From Flagellimonas onchidii (GTDB lineage Bacteria; Bacteroidota; Bacteroidia; Flavobacteriales; Flavobacteriaceae), in assembly GCF_004804315.1 (NCBI RefSeq), contig NZ_SRXX01000008.1, positions 62,001 through 126,000 of the forward strand: DNA of 64,000 bases, in the 5' to 3' direction. Shown piece after piece: positions 44,012 through 50,941 of this stretch. The translations under genes and the position numbers were made by a program. The notes under the pieces are model-generated. The model was not told the DNA's origin and did no database searches. It saw only the letters and a list, made by a program, of their open reading frames with translations. Within the stretch, counting starts at the first letter, position 1. Each line of letters starts with the position of its first letter.

Positions 44012-44611
44012 ATGGCCCTATCTGGAAAAATGGAGGAAGTTTTTCGACTTTTTGATGAGGCGAATGGACAGGACCCCAATGTTGAATTTTATGATGGGAG
44101 AGAATTTCCAAAGGAACTACTGTATGCCATCCGAATGACGAACACCTTGAATGAGTATGCGCCAAACGCCTCGGAAGCTTTGCAGTTGGCAGCTAGGAGT
44201 CAGCATATTTGCAGATGGAAAATCCCTCGAGAGGATTATGAAATGGATAGAGTCGGGTATCTGAAATGGAGGCAGGACCTGAAAAAATTTCATGCCCAAA
44301 AAGCATCAGAATTATTACAAGAAGCTGGTTATGCGCAAGAGGTTATTGATCATGTGTCATTTTTACTTTTAAAAAAACAGCTAAAAAAAAATGAGGAGAG
44401 CCAAATGCTTGAAGATGTTGTTTGTTTGGTGTTCTTGCGCTATTATTTTGAGCCGTTTATGAGCAAGCATCCCGACGAAAAGGTGGTGGATATTTTGCAA
44501 AAAACATGGAGAAAAATGTCAATCAAAGGGCAGGAAATGGCATTGGAGCTGTCATTTTCAGATAGAGCAGGGAAACTAATAAAAAAAGCGATAGCGAATG
44601 GAACAGAATGA
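44012..44611 (+). CDS. DUF4202-family protein
   Basis: A 199-residue soluble, mostly helical protein. Recognisable segments are EVFRLFDEANGQDPN near the start, LQLAARSQHICRWKIPREDYEMDRVGYLKWR in the middle and QMLEDVVCLVFLRYYFEPF in the second half. The conserved histidine, arginines and acidic residues resemble an HD-domain-like helical bundle, but catalysis is not established. The gene overlaps the siroheme-type dehydrogenase by 14 nt, so the products are probably used together, perhaps in sulfite or nitrite reduction. Confidence 0.8.
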   Translation: MALSGKMEEVFRLFDEANGQDPNVEFYDGREFPKELLYAIRMTNTLNEYAPNASEALQLAARSQHICRWKIPREDYEMDRVGYLKWRQDLKKFHAQKASELLQEAGYAQEVIDHVSFLLLKKQLKKNEESQMLEDVVCLVFLRYYFEPFMSKHPDEKVVDILQKTWRKMSIKGQEMALELSFSDRAGKLIKKAIANGTE

Positions 44612-45185
44612 GCTATACCCGATTTTTCTAAAGGCCTCAAACATCAATATCCTAATTGTTGGCGCTGGTAATGTAGGTCTGGAAAAGCTGTCATTTTTAT
44701 TAAAATCAAGCCCTAATGCCAATGTACAAATGGTCGCGCCCCAATTCTTGGATGACACTTTGAAGTTGGCAAACAAACATGGAGTTAAGATTACGGAGGA
44801 CGTATATCGTAAAAAATACCTGGAAGACAAACACATGGTTGTTGCTTGTACAGATAAGGTCAACGTTAATGAAGAAGTCTATTACGATTGCAGGGAACAA
44901 AGCATTTTGGTGAACGTTGCTGATAATCCGCCTTTCTGTGATTTTTATATGGGAGGAATAGTGACAAAGGGGAATGTGAAAATAGCGATCTCCACCAACG
45001 GAAAGTCTCCAACCGTGGCAAAGAGATTGCGGCAGTTTTTTGAGGATGTTATTCCTGAGAACATTGATGATTTGGTCAAAAACCTGAACGAATATAGAAA
45101 AACGATCAAAGGAGATTTTGACCAAAAAGTTGAAGCCTTAAATGAGTTTACCAAAAGTTTGGTGAACCCAAGAAAGAACGATTAG
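44598..45185 (+). CDS. Precorrin-2 dehydrogenase / siroheme synthase N-terminal domain protein
   Basis: A 195-residue protein equal to the CysG N-terminal part (Met8p-like). The Rossmann motif NILIVGAGNVGLEKLSFLL is at residues 13-31. It is followed by MVVACTDKVNVNEEVY, NVADNPPFCDFYMGGIV and the NVKIAISTNGKSPTVAKRLR segment characteristic of the family, where the aspartate of NPPFCDF region serves dehydrogenation and ferrochelation. It would make sirohydrochlorin and siroheme for sulfite or nitrite reductases. The methyltransferase half of CysG is absent here, as is common in Flavobacteriia. Confidence 0.9.
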   Translation: MEQNELYPIFLKASNINILIVGAGNVGLEKLSFLLKSSPNANVQMVAPQFLDDTLKLANKHGVKITEDVYRKKYLEDKHMVVACTDKVNVNEEVYYDCREQSILVNVADNPPFCDFYMGGIVTKGNVKIAISTNGKSPTVAKRLRQFFEDVIPENIDDLVKNLNEYRKTIKGDFDQKVEALNEFTKSLVNPRKND

Positions 45186-45202
45186 GCTGGGATTACAGAA
45201 AA

Positions 45203-45955
45203 TCACAACCGTTTCATTAACTCAATAAGGTCATCCTTTTTTCTTGGTGAAAGGCTTACATGCATTCCATTGCTCATAATAATGTAGCCACCATCAGATT
45301 TTATATACTTTTTCACCTCTCTTAAATTAATCACATAGCTATTGTGCACACGCATGAACATTTGGTCAGCCAAAAGAATCTCATATTCTTTTAGGTGTTT
45401 GCTTACTAAAAGAGAGGTCTTATTTTTTAGAACAAATGAAGTATAGGACCCATCCGCTTTACAAAGAACAACATCCTGTAACTCTATAAATTCCATTCCG
45501 GCGGTGGTGGCCAAACAGATTTTATGCATTTTGTTCGATTCTTGTGTCAAGCTTTGCATAAGTGTGTCAATCTGTTGTCTGTATACATTTGTATCCATAC
45601 GAACTCTGGCCTTTTCAACAGCTTGTTGCAGTTCATCTAAGTCTATAGGTTTTAACAAATAGTCCAAAGAACTGAATTTTATGGCTTTTACAGCATACTT
45701 CTCAAAGGCAGTTGTAAAGATGACCTCGAAACTTAGGTCTTTTATCTGGGTCAATACATCGAAACCTACACCGGATTGTAGCTCTATATCTAAAAAAACT
45801 ACATCTGGACTATAAACGGAAAGCACTTTAACGGCTTCCTCGACGGTACTAGCCATAGCAATTACCTGAACATCTCTGCAAAACTCTTCGAGTAAAGATT
45901 TTAAAGTCTGCCTACTGTGTTTTTCGTCTTCTACGATTACTACTTTTAATGTCAT
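45203..45955 (-). CDS. LytTR-family response regulator (orphan)
   Basis: A 250-residue response regulator. The receiver domain (residues 1-120) shows VVIVEDEKHSRQTL with the acidic pair, the phosphorylated aspartate in PDVVFLDIEL, the Thr switch in VIFTTAFEKYA and the conserved lysine in YLLKPI. The LytTR DNA-binding domain (about 150-245) contains VVLCKADGSYTSFVLKN, HLKEYEILL and MRVHNSYVINLREVKKYI. I use ATG 45955, as the longer frame adds a basic lead not expected in the family. No histidine kinase gene lies beside it. Arrays matching LytTR half-sites occur upstream of three neighbouring transcripts. Confidence 0.92.
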   Translation of the reverse strand: MTLKVVIVEDEKHSRQTLKSLLEEFCRDVQVIAMASTVEEAVKVLSVYSPDVVFLDIELQSGVGFDVLTQIKDLSFEVIFTTAFEKYAVKAIKFSSLDYLLKPIDLDELQQAVEKARVRMDTNVYRQQIDTLMQSLTQESNKMHKICLATTAGMEFIELQDVVLCKADGSYTSFVLKNKTSLLVSKHLKEYEILLADQMFMRVHNSYVINLREVKKYIKSDGGYIIMSNGMHVSLSPRKKDDLIELMKRL

Positions 45956-46251
45956 AAGGTTGTTTTTTGGTTGCTTTCTTTTAAATACAATTGGGATTGT
46001 CAAAATATTACAAATCCCTTATATCAGAATCCATGGAGTCATATTGGATAAAGAGGTTGCGCACGCAGGTTATTGAAAAATTCGGCTTCTAAGATAATAC
46101 ATTCATGGTTGCGGAGGTTGGGTTAAGTTCGCTTCAAATTATAAATTAATTTTTTAATAGGAGTTAATAGAAGATGACTTTTTCCAATATATTATGGTAA
46201 GGCGAATTGGTTGTATAGATTGATAGCTGAAGAAGGAATCGATTTTGAAAA

Positions 46252-46500
46252 AAGCCCATCACTTTCGTGCCATCTTCTGCTATTGCGCAGCATAACCCCA
46301 TACTTGCTTGCAGTGCAGATGAAATTACTTATGATGGGCTTGTATTAAACCAAAACATGATTTCTATTTCCAAACAACAATAAATCATATATAACTATGG
46401 AAATGATAACCTAAGATTTTGTTGATTGATATAATATTTGAACACTAAAGTTTGATTCAATTCATATTTTTTTTGTGGTTTTATAGAATAAAAGTACTGT
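46252..46500 (-). ncRNA. Possible short transcript between the LytTR gene and its neighbour
   Basis: The 46004-46669 gap has no convincing gene. On the minus strand, a pair of 21-bp-spaced repeats (46526-46555) and a near -7 TACTTTTA (46489-46496) are followed by a perfect 10-bp inverted repeat, AAGCCCATCA/TGATGGGCTT, with arms at 46332-46341 and 46252-46261, and then a T-run (46248-46253). The 70-nt loop may hold its own structure. The pattern would suit a small RNA of about 230 nt, but the evidence is weak. The remainder of the gap is A/T-rich and shows nothing clear. Confidence 0.25.
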
Positions 46501-46525
46501 ATTGGTCATTTTTTTAACCTCCCAG

Positions 46526-46555
46526 TTGATGTATGCCCAATTTCAATTGATGAAT
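46526..46555 (-). promoter_or_regulatory. LytTR-like repeat pair
   Basis: TTGATGTAT (46526-46534) and TTGATGAAT (46547-46555) match at 8 of 9 bases and are exactly 21 bp apart, the spacing of LytTR half-sites. Confidence 0.45.
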
Positions 46556-46669
46556 CATGCATACGGATGTACGGTTGAATTTTTGGTCGTATTGATAAAC
46601 GGCCATTGTGGGATTCAGAATCGTGAAATTTATGATGAACTTTATCATTTGCCGTAACCATCAGATTAA

Positions 46670-47323
46670 TTAGCTAGTAGATAAATATTGAGGAGCCCGT
46701 GATGTTATTGCTCGTTTACCTTGATTTAGTTTGTCATTGGAATATTGTCCATTAAAGCTTATTTCCGCTTTATTGCCGAAGTATTCTTTCACTTCGTTAT
46801 AGTTCTCAATGTTTACGCCTGCTTTTTGAAGTTTTCTATATATTTCATGTTTACTATTTTTTTTGCCGTTTTCTACCATTATGCCATGCTCATGGGGTTT
46901 GACAATCAATATTTTAAGATTGGTCAAATGCCAAGTAGGAATATAAAAATTGGAAACATCATCTTTCAAAGATTTGAAGGTTATATATACCTTACCGACA
47001 TTCTTGTATATATTGGCACTATATCCCATATCAATATTTTTCATAGGGAGTTTTAAATAGGAATCTGCCGACTCTAAGTAGAACAAAATCGGGTTATTGA
47101 ACAATACATCTTCAGTTATCTGTGGAATATCTAGATTTAAAGACCACCCCGGCAGCTGGTGATTAAGGTCTATTGAAATAAGTTCAACCATATCAGATGG
47201 TTTATAGATATATTGCCCCTTCGCCTTCGATTCGACATTCATAGCCTTGTTAAGCAAATACATTGGATATCCAATAATTATTGCAGCACACACAAGGGTC
47301 CAGATAATTGTCAATAAATGCAT
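46670..47323 (-). CDS. Membrane-anchored protein of unknown function
   Basis: A 217-residue protein with one N-terminal membrane helix (residues 3-24, LLTIIWTLVCAAIIIGYPMYLL) and a periplasmic or cytoplasmic remainder rich in hydrophobic and charged residues, with strands such as KVYITFKSLKDDVSNFYIP and NLKILIVKPHEHGIMVENGKK. I do not recognise the family. An array of four 21-bp-spaced LytTR-like half-sites lies upstream (47411-47482), with a TATAATTTG sequence near 47381-47389 as a possible -7 element. It is therefore a likely target of the LytTR regulator encoded just downstream. Confidence 0.7.
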   Translation of the reverse strand: MHLLTIIWTLVCAAIIIGYPMYLLNKAMNVESKAKGQYIYKPSDMVELISIDLNHQLPGWSLNLDIPQITEDVLFNNPILFYLESADSYLKLPMKNIDMGYSANIYKNVGKVYITFKSLKDDVSNFYIPTWHLTNLKILIVKPHEHGIMVENGKKNSKHEIYRKLQKAGVNIENYNEVKEYFGNKAEISFNGQYSNDKLNQGKRAITSRAPQYLSTS

Positions 47324-47410
47324 AAGCTGTGAAATTTGGTTAAAAATTATGGGGCTTTATGCTAAGCGTAGTTCAAATAACAAATTATAGGGGAAATATC
47401 AACAGATGAA

Positions 47411-47482
47411 TGGACGGTATGGTGGTTTCAATTGACGTATAAGGTGAAATCGATGAAATGTGTGTTTTTGTCGATGAAACGC
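47411..47482 (-). promoter_or_regulatory. Array of four LytTR-like half-sites
   Basis: Words starting at 47411 (TGGACGGTA), 47432 (TTGACGTAT), 47453 (ATGAAATGT) and 47474 (ATGAAACGC) have an exact 21-bp period. The reverse complement of the 47432 site matches eight of nine positions of the LytTR half-site consensus. The array lies between the OmpA terminator and the gene at 46670-47323. Confidence 0.7.
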
Positions 47483-47491
47483 AGGGTAATT

Positions 47492-47520
47492 AAAAACCAC
47501 CAAGTAAACACTTGGTGGTT
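47492..47520 (-). terminator. Terminator of the OmpA/TSP3 gene
   Basis: A perfect 11-bp stem, AACCACCAAGT and ACTTGGTGGTT with a 4-nt loop (47495-47520), is followed on the minus strand by five T in a row. It lies 68 nt after the stop of the gene at 47588. Confidence 0.85.
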
Positions 47521-47587
47521 AAATTGTTTCGGTACTTAAGAAAATGAAGTTACACCAAACCTTGAATTCTTAATTGGTTCGGAACAA

Positions 47588-49744
47588 TCATTTTATCACA
47601 TTGATTTCTACCCTTCTATTTTGTTTTCTTCCTGCTCGAGTAGCATTTGAGGCTATCGGCTTGTCCTCTCCAAACCCTTGGGCATTCAATCTACTTTCAG
47701 CGATTCCTTCGTTTACCAAAAAGTCTTTTACAGAGTTGGCCCTAGCTTCAGATAGTTTTTGGTTGGTTGCATTACTCCCAACACTGTCCGTATGGCCCTC
47801 AACGGTAAATTTGGCATTTGGATATTCATTGAGAATCTGGATGATATCCACCATGGTAGAGACAGATTCTGCTTTTATGGTCGCCTTTCCTGTATCGAAT
47901 AAAATAGTGCGGGCATAATCATTCAATTGCTTTTGGACTGTTATTGTCATTTCGGGACAGCCATTATTACTTACAGGTCCAGAAATTTTCGGACATTCAT
48001 CATCAATATCCACTAAGGTGTCACCATCAGTATCAGGGCATCCTTTGTTTTCAATTTTACCTGCTTCAGAAGGGCATCTGTCGTCTTTATCTATGAGGCC
48101 ATCGTTGTCAGAATCTGGGCACCCGCTGTGTTCTTTAGAACCTGGCTCACTTGGGCAAATGTCATCTTTGTCAAGTATGCCATCACCATCAGAATCTGGC
48201 CACGGACAACCTTTATTTTCTTTGGGCCCAACTTCTTGCGGGCAGTCATCATCTTTGTCCAAAACACCGTCGCCATCAGAATCTGGCCATGGACATCCAT
48301 TATTTTCAACCGGGCCAGGTGTCTCTGGACATTGGTCCTCCTTGTTGTGGATGCCATCATTGTCTTTATCTTTTAGCTTATTCTGATAAAAAGGAATCTT
48401 TAAACCTGCATATGCATCAATGGATTTTGATGTTTGTCCCAATAGCGTGGACAAAATTGAACCGGATCCAACATACAAAGGTCCTGCTCTAAGTCCTAAA
48501 CCCCATTGAAAATCAGCATATTGGACAATGCTTACGGGGGAATAAAAACTTAACCAAGTAGTTTCATACCTTGGGGTCAACATTACTTGGCTCATAATTC
48601 TGTTCGCGTTTATTTTGTGTCGAGCGGTTAATGGCATGTCTAGGTTAAGGTTTAAATAGAATTTGGAATTGATGTTCCAATCCGTATTGGCATGTAGGGC
48701 TGTCGGTAAAGTTGAATTTTTTGCAGGACCGTTCTGAACAAAAGAAAAGTTTTGCTCAAGACCATCCTCCAAATCAGTTCCATCAAAATTATCAATGTCC
48801 TGTATCTCATTAAGATTGTAAACTTCTTCACTTCCCACAGTGTTTTTGATTTGTCCAATATCAGTAACGGAAAGTCCAAATTTTAGCTTGTACTTGTTGA
48901 TTCCCTTGTTCAAGAGGTTCTTTCCGGTGCGATCCATTTTAGTATGTTCCGCATGGTTGGGCCGCCACTCATAAATAAGACCAATGTCTGCGCCAAACCC
49001 TTTTCCTCTATTTAGGTTAAAATCTGTGCCTTCTGCATCAGTAGGGTCGGAAAATATAAGTTCACCAGTAGTCTCGACTAATCCAGGATCGGTCTCGACC
49101 AATTCGTCACCGGCAGTATAGTTTATACTTAAATTATCGGTATACGCATATAAGTTGCCTGCACTTTGAATGTATTTTAACGAAATACCTCCTTTGATAA
49201 AATGTTGCTCTTGATTCAAAAGTACTTGAGCGTAAGTAGCCCCCACCTCTGCCCATAAATTAATTGCGCCTGAGACAACGCCTTCATTAATGGTAAAATC
49301 TTGACTTTCGTCAAAACCACCTTCTTTTTCAATCAAGGAACCGTCTATGTCATTTACGTTGATAAGCCCTCTTGCCCTTGTATACAATGCAATCGAGGAT
49401 TTTTTGGTAATGTTGAACATTACCGAAGGTCCCAAGACATCGATGTTTGTTGCCAATGAATTATTTGATGAAGGAAAGGTCTTGGCCTCATCGAATACCT
49501 TGCTATAGTCTCCGCCAAGCGCATCACCGAGGTTAAAACCAATATAATCATTGGCAAAGAAAGCACTTACACCAGCAAGATTGATGTCCAACTTGAGGCG
49601 TGAGTCTGCAATATTGGCTGGGTTGGCAATAATACCATGGACACCATTATAATTGTCAGTTAAAAATCCTTGGTAGGATTGTGATTTTACGGCATGAATC
49701 GAACATAGCAAAAGTATGGCGATTATAATTTTTTTTAGAATCAT
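47588..49744 (-). CDS. OmpA-family outer-membrane protein with DUF5723 and TSP3 repeats
   Basis: A 718-residue protein with signal peptide (ending VKSQ near residue 22). The DUF5723 domain covers about residues 23-460, opening [27 protein letters not shown]. Five calcium-binding thrombospondin type 3 repeats follow ([16 protein letters not shown] form). The C-terminal OmpA domain has [19 protein letters not shown] and [24 protein letters not shown]. Such proteins span the outer membrane and bind peptidoglycan through the OmpA part. A LytTR-like array (49839-49889) precedes it, so it is a probable target of the nearby LytTR regulator. Confidence 0.9.
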   Translation of the reverse strand: MILKKIIIAILLLCSIHAVKSQSYQGFLTDNYNGVHGIIANPANIADSRLKLDINLAGVSAFFANDYIGFNLGDALGGDYSKVFDEAKTFPSSNNSLATNIDVLGPSVMFNITKKSSIALYTRARGLINVNDIDGSLIEKEGGFDESQDFTINEGVVSGAINLWAEVGATYAQVLLNQEQHFIKGGISLKYIQSAGNLYAYTDNLSINYTAGDELVETDPGLVETTGELIFSDPTDAEGTDFNLNRGKGFGADIGLIYEWRPNHAEHTKMDRTGKNLLNKGINKYKLKFGLSVTDIGQIKNTVGSEEVYNLNEIQDIDNFDGTDLEDGLEQNFSFVQNGPAKNSTLPTALHANTDWNINSKFYLNLNLDMPLTARHKINANRIMSQVMLTPRYETTWLSFYSPVSIVQYADFQWGLGLRAGPLYVGSGSILSTLLGQTSKSIDAYAGLKIPFYQNKLKDKDNDGIHNKEDQCPETPGPVENNGCPWPDSDGDGVLDKDDDCPQEVGPKENKGCPWPDSDGDGILDKDDICPSEPGSKEHSGCPDSDNDGLIDKDDRCPSEAGKIENKGCPDTDGDTLVDIDDECPKISGPVSNNGCPEMTITVQKQLNDYARTILFDTGKATIKAESVSTMVDIIQILNEYPNAKFTVEGHTDSVGSNATNQKLSEARANSVKDFLVNEGIAESRLNAQGFGEDKPIASNATRAGRKQNRRVEINVIK
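48000..48370 (-). repeat. TSP3 coding repeats
   Basis: Five units of about 23-26 codons with a D-x-D-x-D-G-x-x-D-x-x-D-x-C-P core. The two units with [16 protein letters not shown] sequence are almost identical at DNA level, so length change by recombination is possible. Confidence 0.8.
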
Positions 49745-49838
49745 AATAATATTGATTAATAAAGTAGAAGTTGATAATTAGAGTTTATATAAATTGGGGA
49801 CAAAGAGAAAACAAACATTGCATAGAATTGTATACGAA

Positions 49839-49889
49839 TGAACGAAAGCGCTTTTTGAATTGACGGATGGGGAGTTTGACTTAACGTTT
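49839..49889 (-). promoter_or_regulatory. Array of LytTR-like half-sites upstream of the OmpA/TSP3 gene
   Basis: TGAACGAAA (49839), TTGACGGAT (49860) and TTAACGTTT (49881) are exactly 21 bp apart. Reversed, they match eight, eight and nine of nine positions of the LytTR consensus. A near -7 element, AATGTTTG in the coding direction, lies at 49812-49819. Confidence 0.75.
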
Positions 49890-49948
49890 AGATGAACGGG
49901 AGTTATTTATGTAAGATTATTACTTCAATATTTTTGTGATAAACAGAA

Positions 49949-49971
49949 AGAGCCACTATTAAAGTGGCTCT
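49949..49971 (-). terminator. Terminator of the candidate small RNA
   Basis: AGAGCCACT (49949-49957) and AGTGGCTCT (49963-49971) form a perfect 9-bp stem with a 5-nt loop. On the minus strand it is followed by TTCTGTTT, moderately T-rich. Confidence 0.65.
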
Positions 49972-50099
49972 AAAGCATAGTAGATTAAATTAATGGAGAC
50001 GTAGTTCTTTGTTTATCCATTACAACCAAGGAATTAGGGCGCAATCCCTTGGCGTAATGGAAACCTCAACTAAACTAAACACTTTTGTGACACCAGTCT

Positions 50100-50186
50100 T
50101 TAAAAGTGCATTGCTATATGGTTCGCGTAAAAATCTTCAAACAATTTGATTCCTAACTCTAATTGTGTATGATTTCTAACGCTCAT
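50100..50186 (-). CDS. Possible 28-residue peptide at the 5' end of the small RNA
   Basis: ATG at 50186 lies at the predicted transcription start, so translation would be leaderless. The frame codes for 28 residues, beginning MSVRNHTQLELGIKLFEDF and ending with a hydrophobic and His-containing tail, and stops at 50100-50102. It may be a short peptide or chance. Confidence 0.2.
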   Translation of the reverse strand: MSVRNHTQLELGIKLFEDFYANHIAMHF

Positions 50187-50191
50187 CGGAA

Positions 50192-50280
50192 CAAACATAC
50201 ATAAGGCGCTTTGTTCAAACCCTTGTCAACTTATGGATGGCCCATTTGAGTTGATGGATGCACCGTTTCAGTTAATGGAT
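50192..50280 (-). promoter_or_regulatory. LytTR-like array and promoter of the candidate small RNA
   Basis: CTTATGGAT (50230), TTGATGGAT (50251) and TTAATGGAT (50272) are almost identical and exactly 21 bp apart. The promoter elements TTTG-N16-TATGTTTG lie just downstream in the minus direction, placing the array about 45-95 nt before the expected start, a normal activator position. Confidence 0.7.
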
Positions 50281-50294
50281 AAAAAAGTAAAGGG

Positions 50295-50941
50295 TTAAAT
50301 ACGGGGAAGGTTATTTTTGATATTACTCCAAAAATTATTGCCGAAAAGACCTGTGCAACCTATAATGGACCCTTTTTCTTTGTGTTCGGATATGCGTATT
50401 GCCACGGATAGTTCATTTTGGTCAAAAACCTGTTCCAGCTCATTCCCAAAACAGAAATACGTCTTAGAAATATTTCCGCACAAACCAGTACCCAAAGTTA
50501 CACATAGTTGGTTTTGATAACCCAGACTTTCTGCGAGCCATGCTTCCCCTACGGCAAAAGAAGTGGCATCGTTCAAAAAACGAATAGGCAAAACGCCTTC
50601 GTGATTTAGTAATGGCGACAATTCTTTTTCTATCTCTATACTGTAAAGTGCGCCATATTTAAATCCTTCGGGATATTTGGCTACACCATTTGCATAGTCA
50701 AACGGGCCGGGCATGGCAAAAGCAATCCCAGATAATGGATTTTTTTTGCTGATTGCAAAGTTTTGTTCAATATTCTGGCCCAAGTCTGCAAAATTGAACT
50801 TTTATCCAGCATATTGGAAACATGACTTGTGGAGTAGGTACTCTGAAGTAGTTTCTTTTGACTTAAGGCAACCGCTGCCGAGGAAATATGGGTGCCTCCG
50901 ACATCAACACCAATAACGTAAGTTTCGTTCTTCAAAATCAA
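50295..50941 (-). pseudogene. Broken ROK-family sugar kinase
   Basis: The first frame (to about 50750) starts at TTG 50941 and gives VIGVDVGGTHISSAAVALSQ, the ROK N-terminal ATP motif. The rest, PLSGIAFAMPGPFDYANGVA to VTLGTGLCGN, is in the next frame. The break lies at a run of eight A in the coding strand (50740-50747); nine would restore the frame. A second defect is the loss of about 80-90 residues between VTLGTG and the C-terminal IIGCTGLFGNNFW, removing the family's zinc-binding and later sugar-binding part. Its start overlaps the VCBS gene stop, so it was part of this PUL operon. Confidence 0.8.

Larger units (their letters stand above)
49949..50186 (-). ncRNA. Candidate LytTR-controlled small RNA
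   Basis: The 49890-50294 gap has no gene of ordinary size but holds the parts of a minus-strand transcript of about 240 nt: three LytTR-like half-sites (50230-50280), a promoter (CAAA 50216-50219 and CAAACATA 50192-50199 as read on the plus strand, that is TTTG-N16-TATGTTTG), a strong hairpin, and the terminator at 49949-49971. The hairpin pairs TCCATTAC with GTAATGGA and CCAAGG with CCTTGG (50016-50061), 14 bp with a small internal bulge and a 15-nt loop. A 28-codon frame lies in the 5' part. Confidence 0.55.

Noticed and set aside
46261..46320. Minus-strand short frame with SMGLCCAIAEDGTKVMGFF-like sequence
   Set aside because: Short, overlaps the candidate terminator and resembles no family I know.
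46480..46656. Plus-strand stretch that reads like a signal peptide (VIFLTSQLMYAQFQLM) and a short tail
   Set aside because: It has no start codon, and the repeated Q-L-M comes from the 21-bp-spaced DNA repeats in that place.
48000..48370. Short regular repeats that could suggest a CRISPR or satellite array
   Set aside because: They encode thrombospondin type 3 calcium-binding repeats in frame and have no uniform spacer.
50713..50916. Plus-strand frame opposite the ROK pseudogene
   Set aside because: Antisense of the ROK sequence; the minus strand shows clear ROK motifs.
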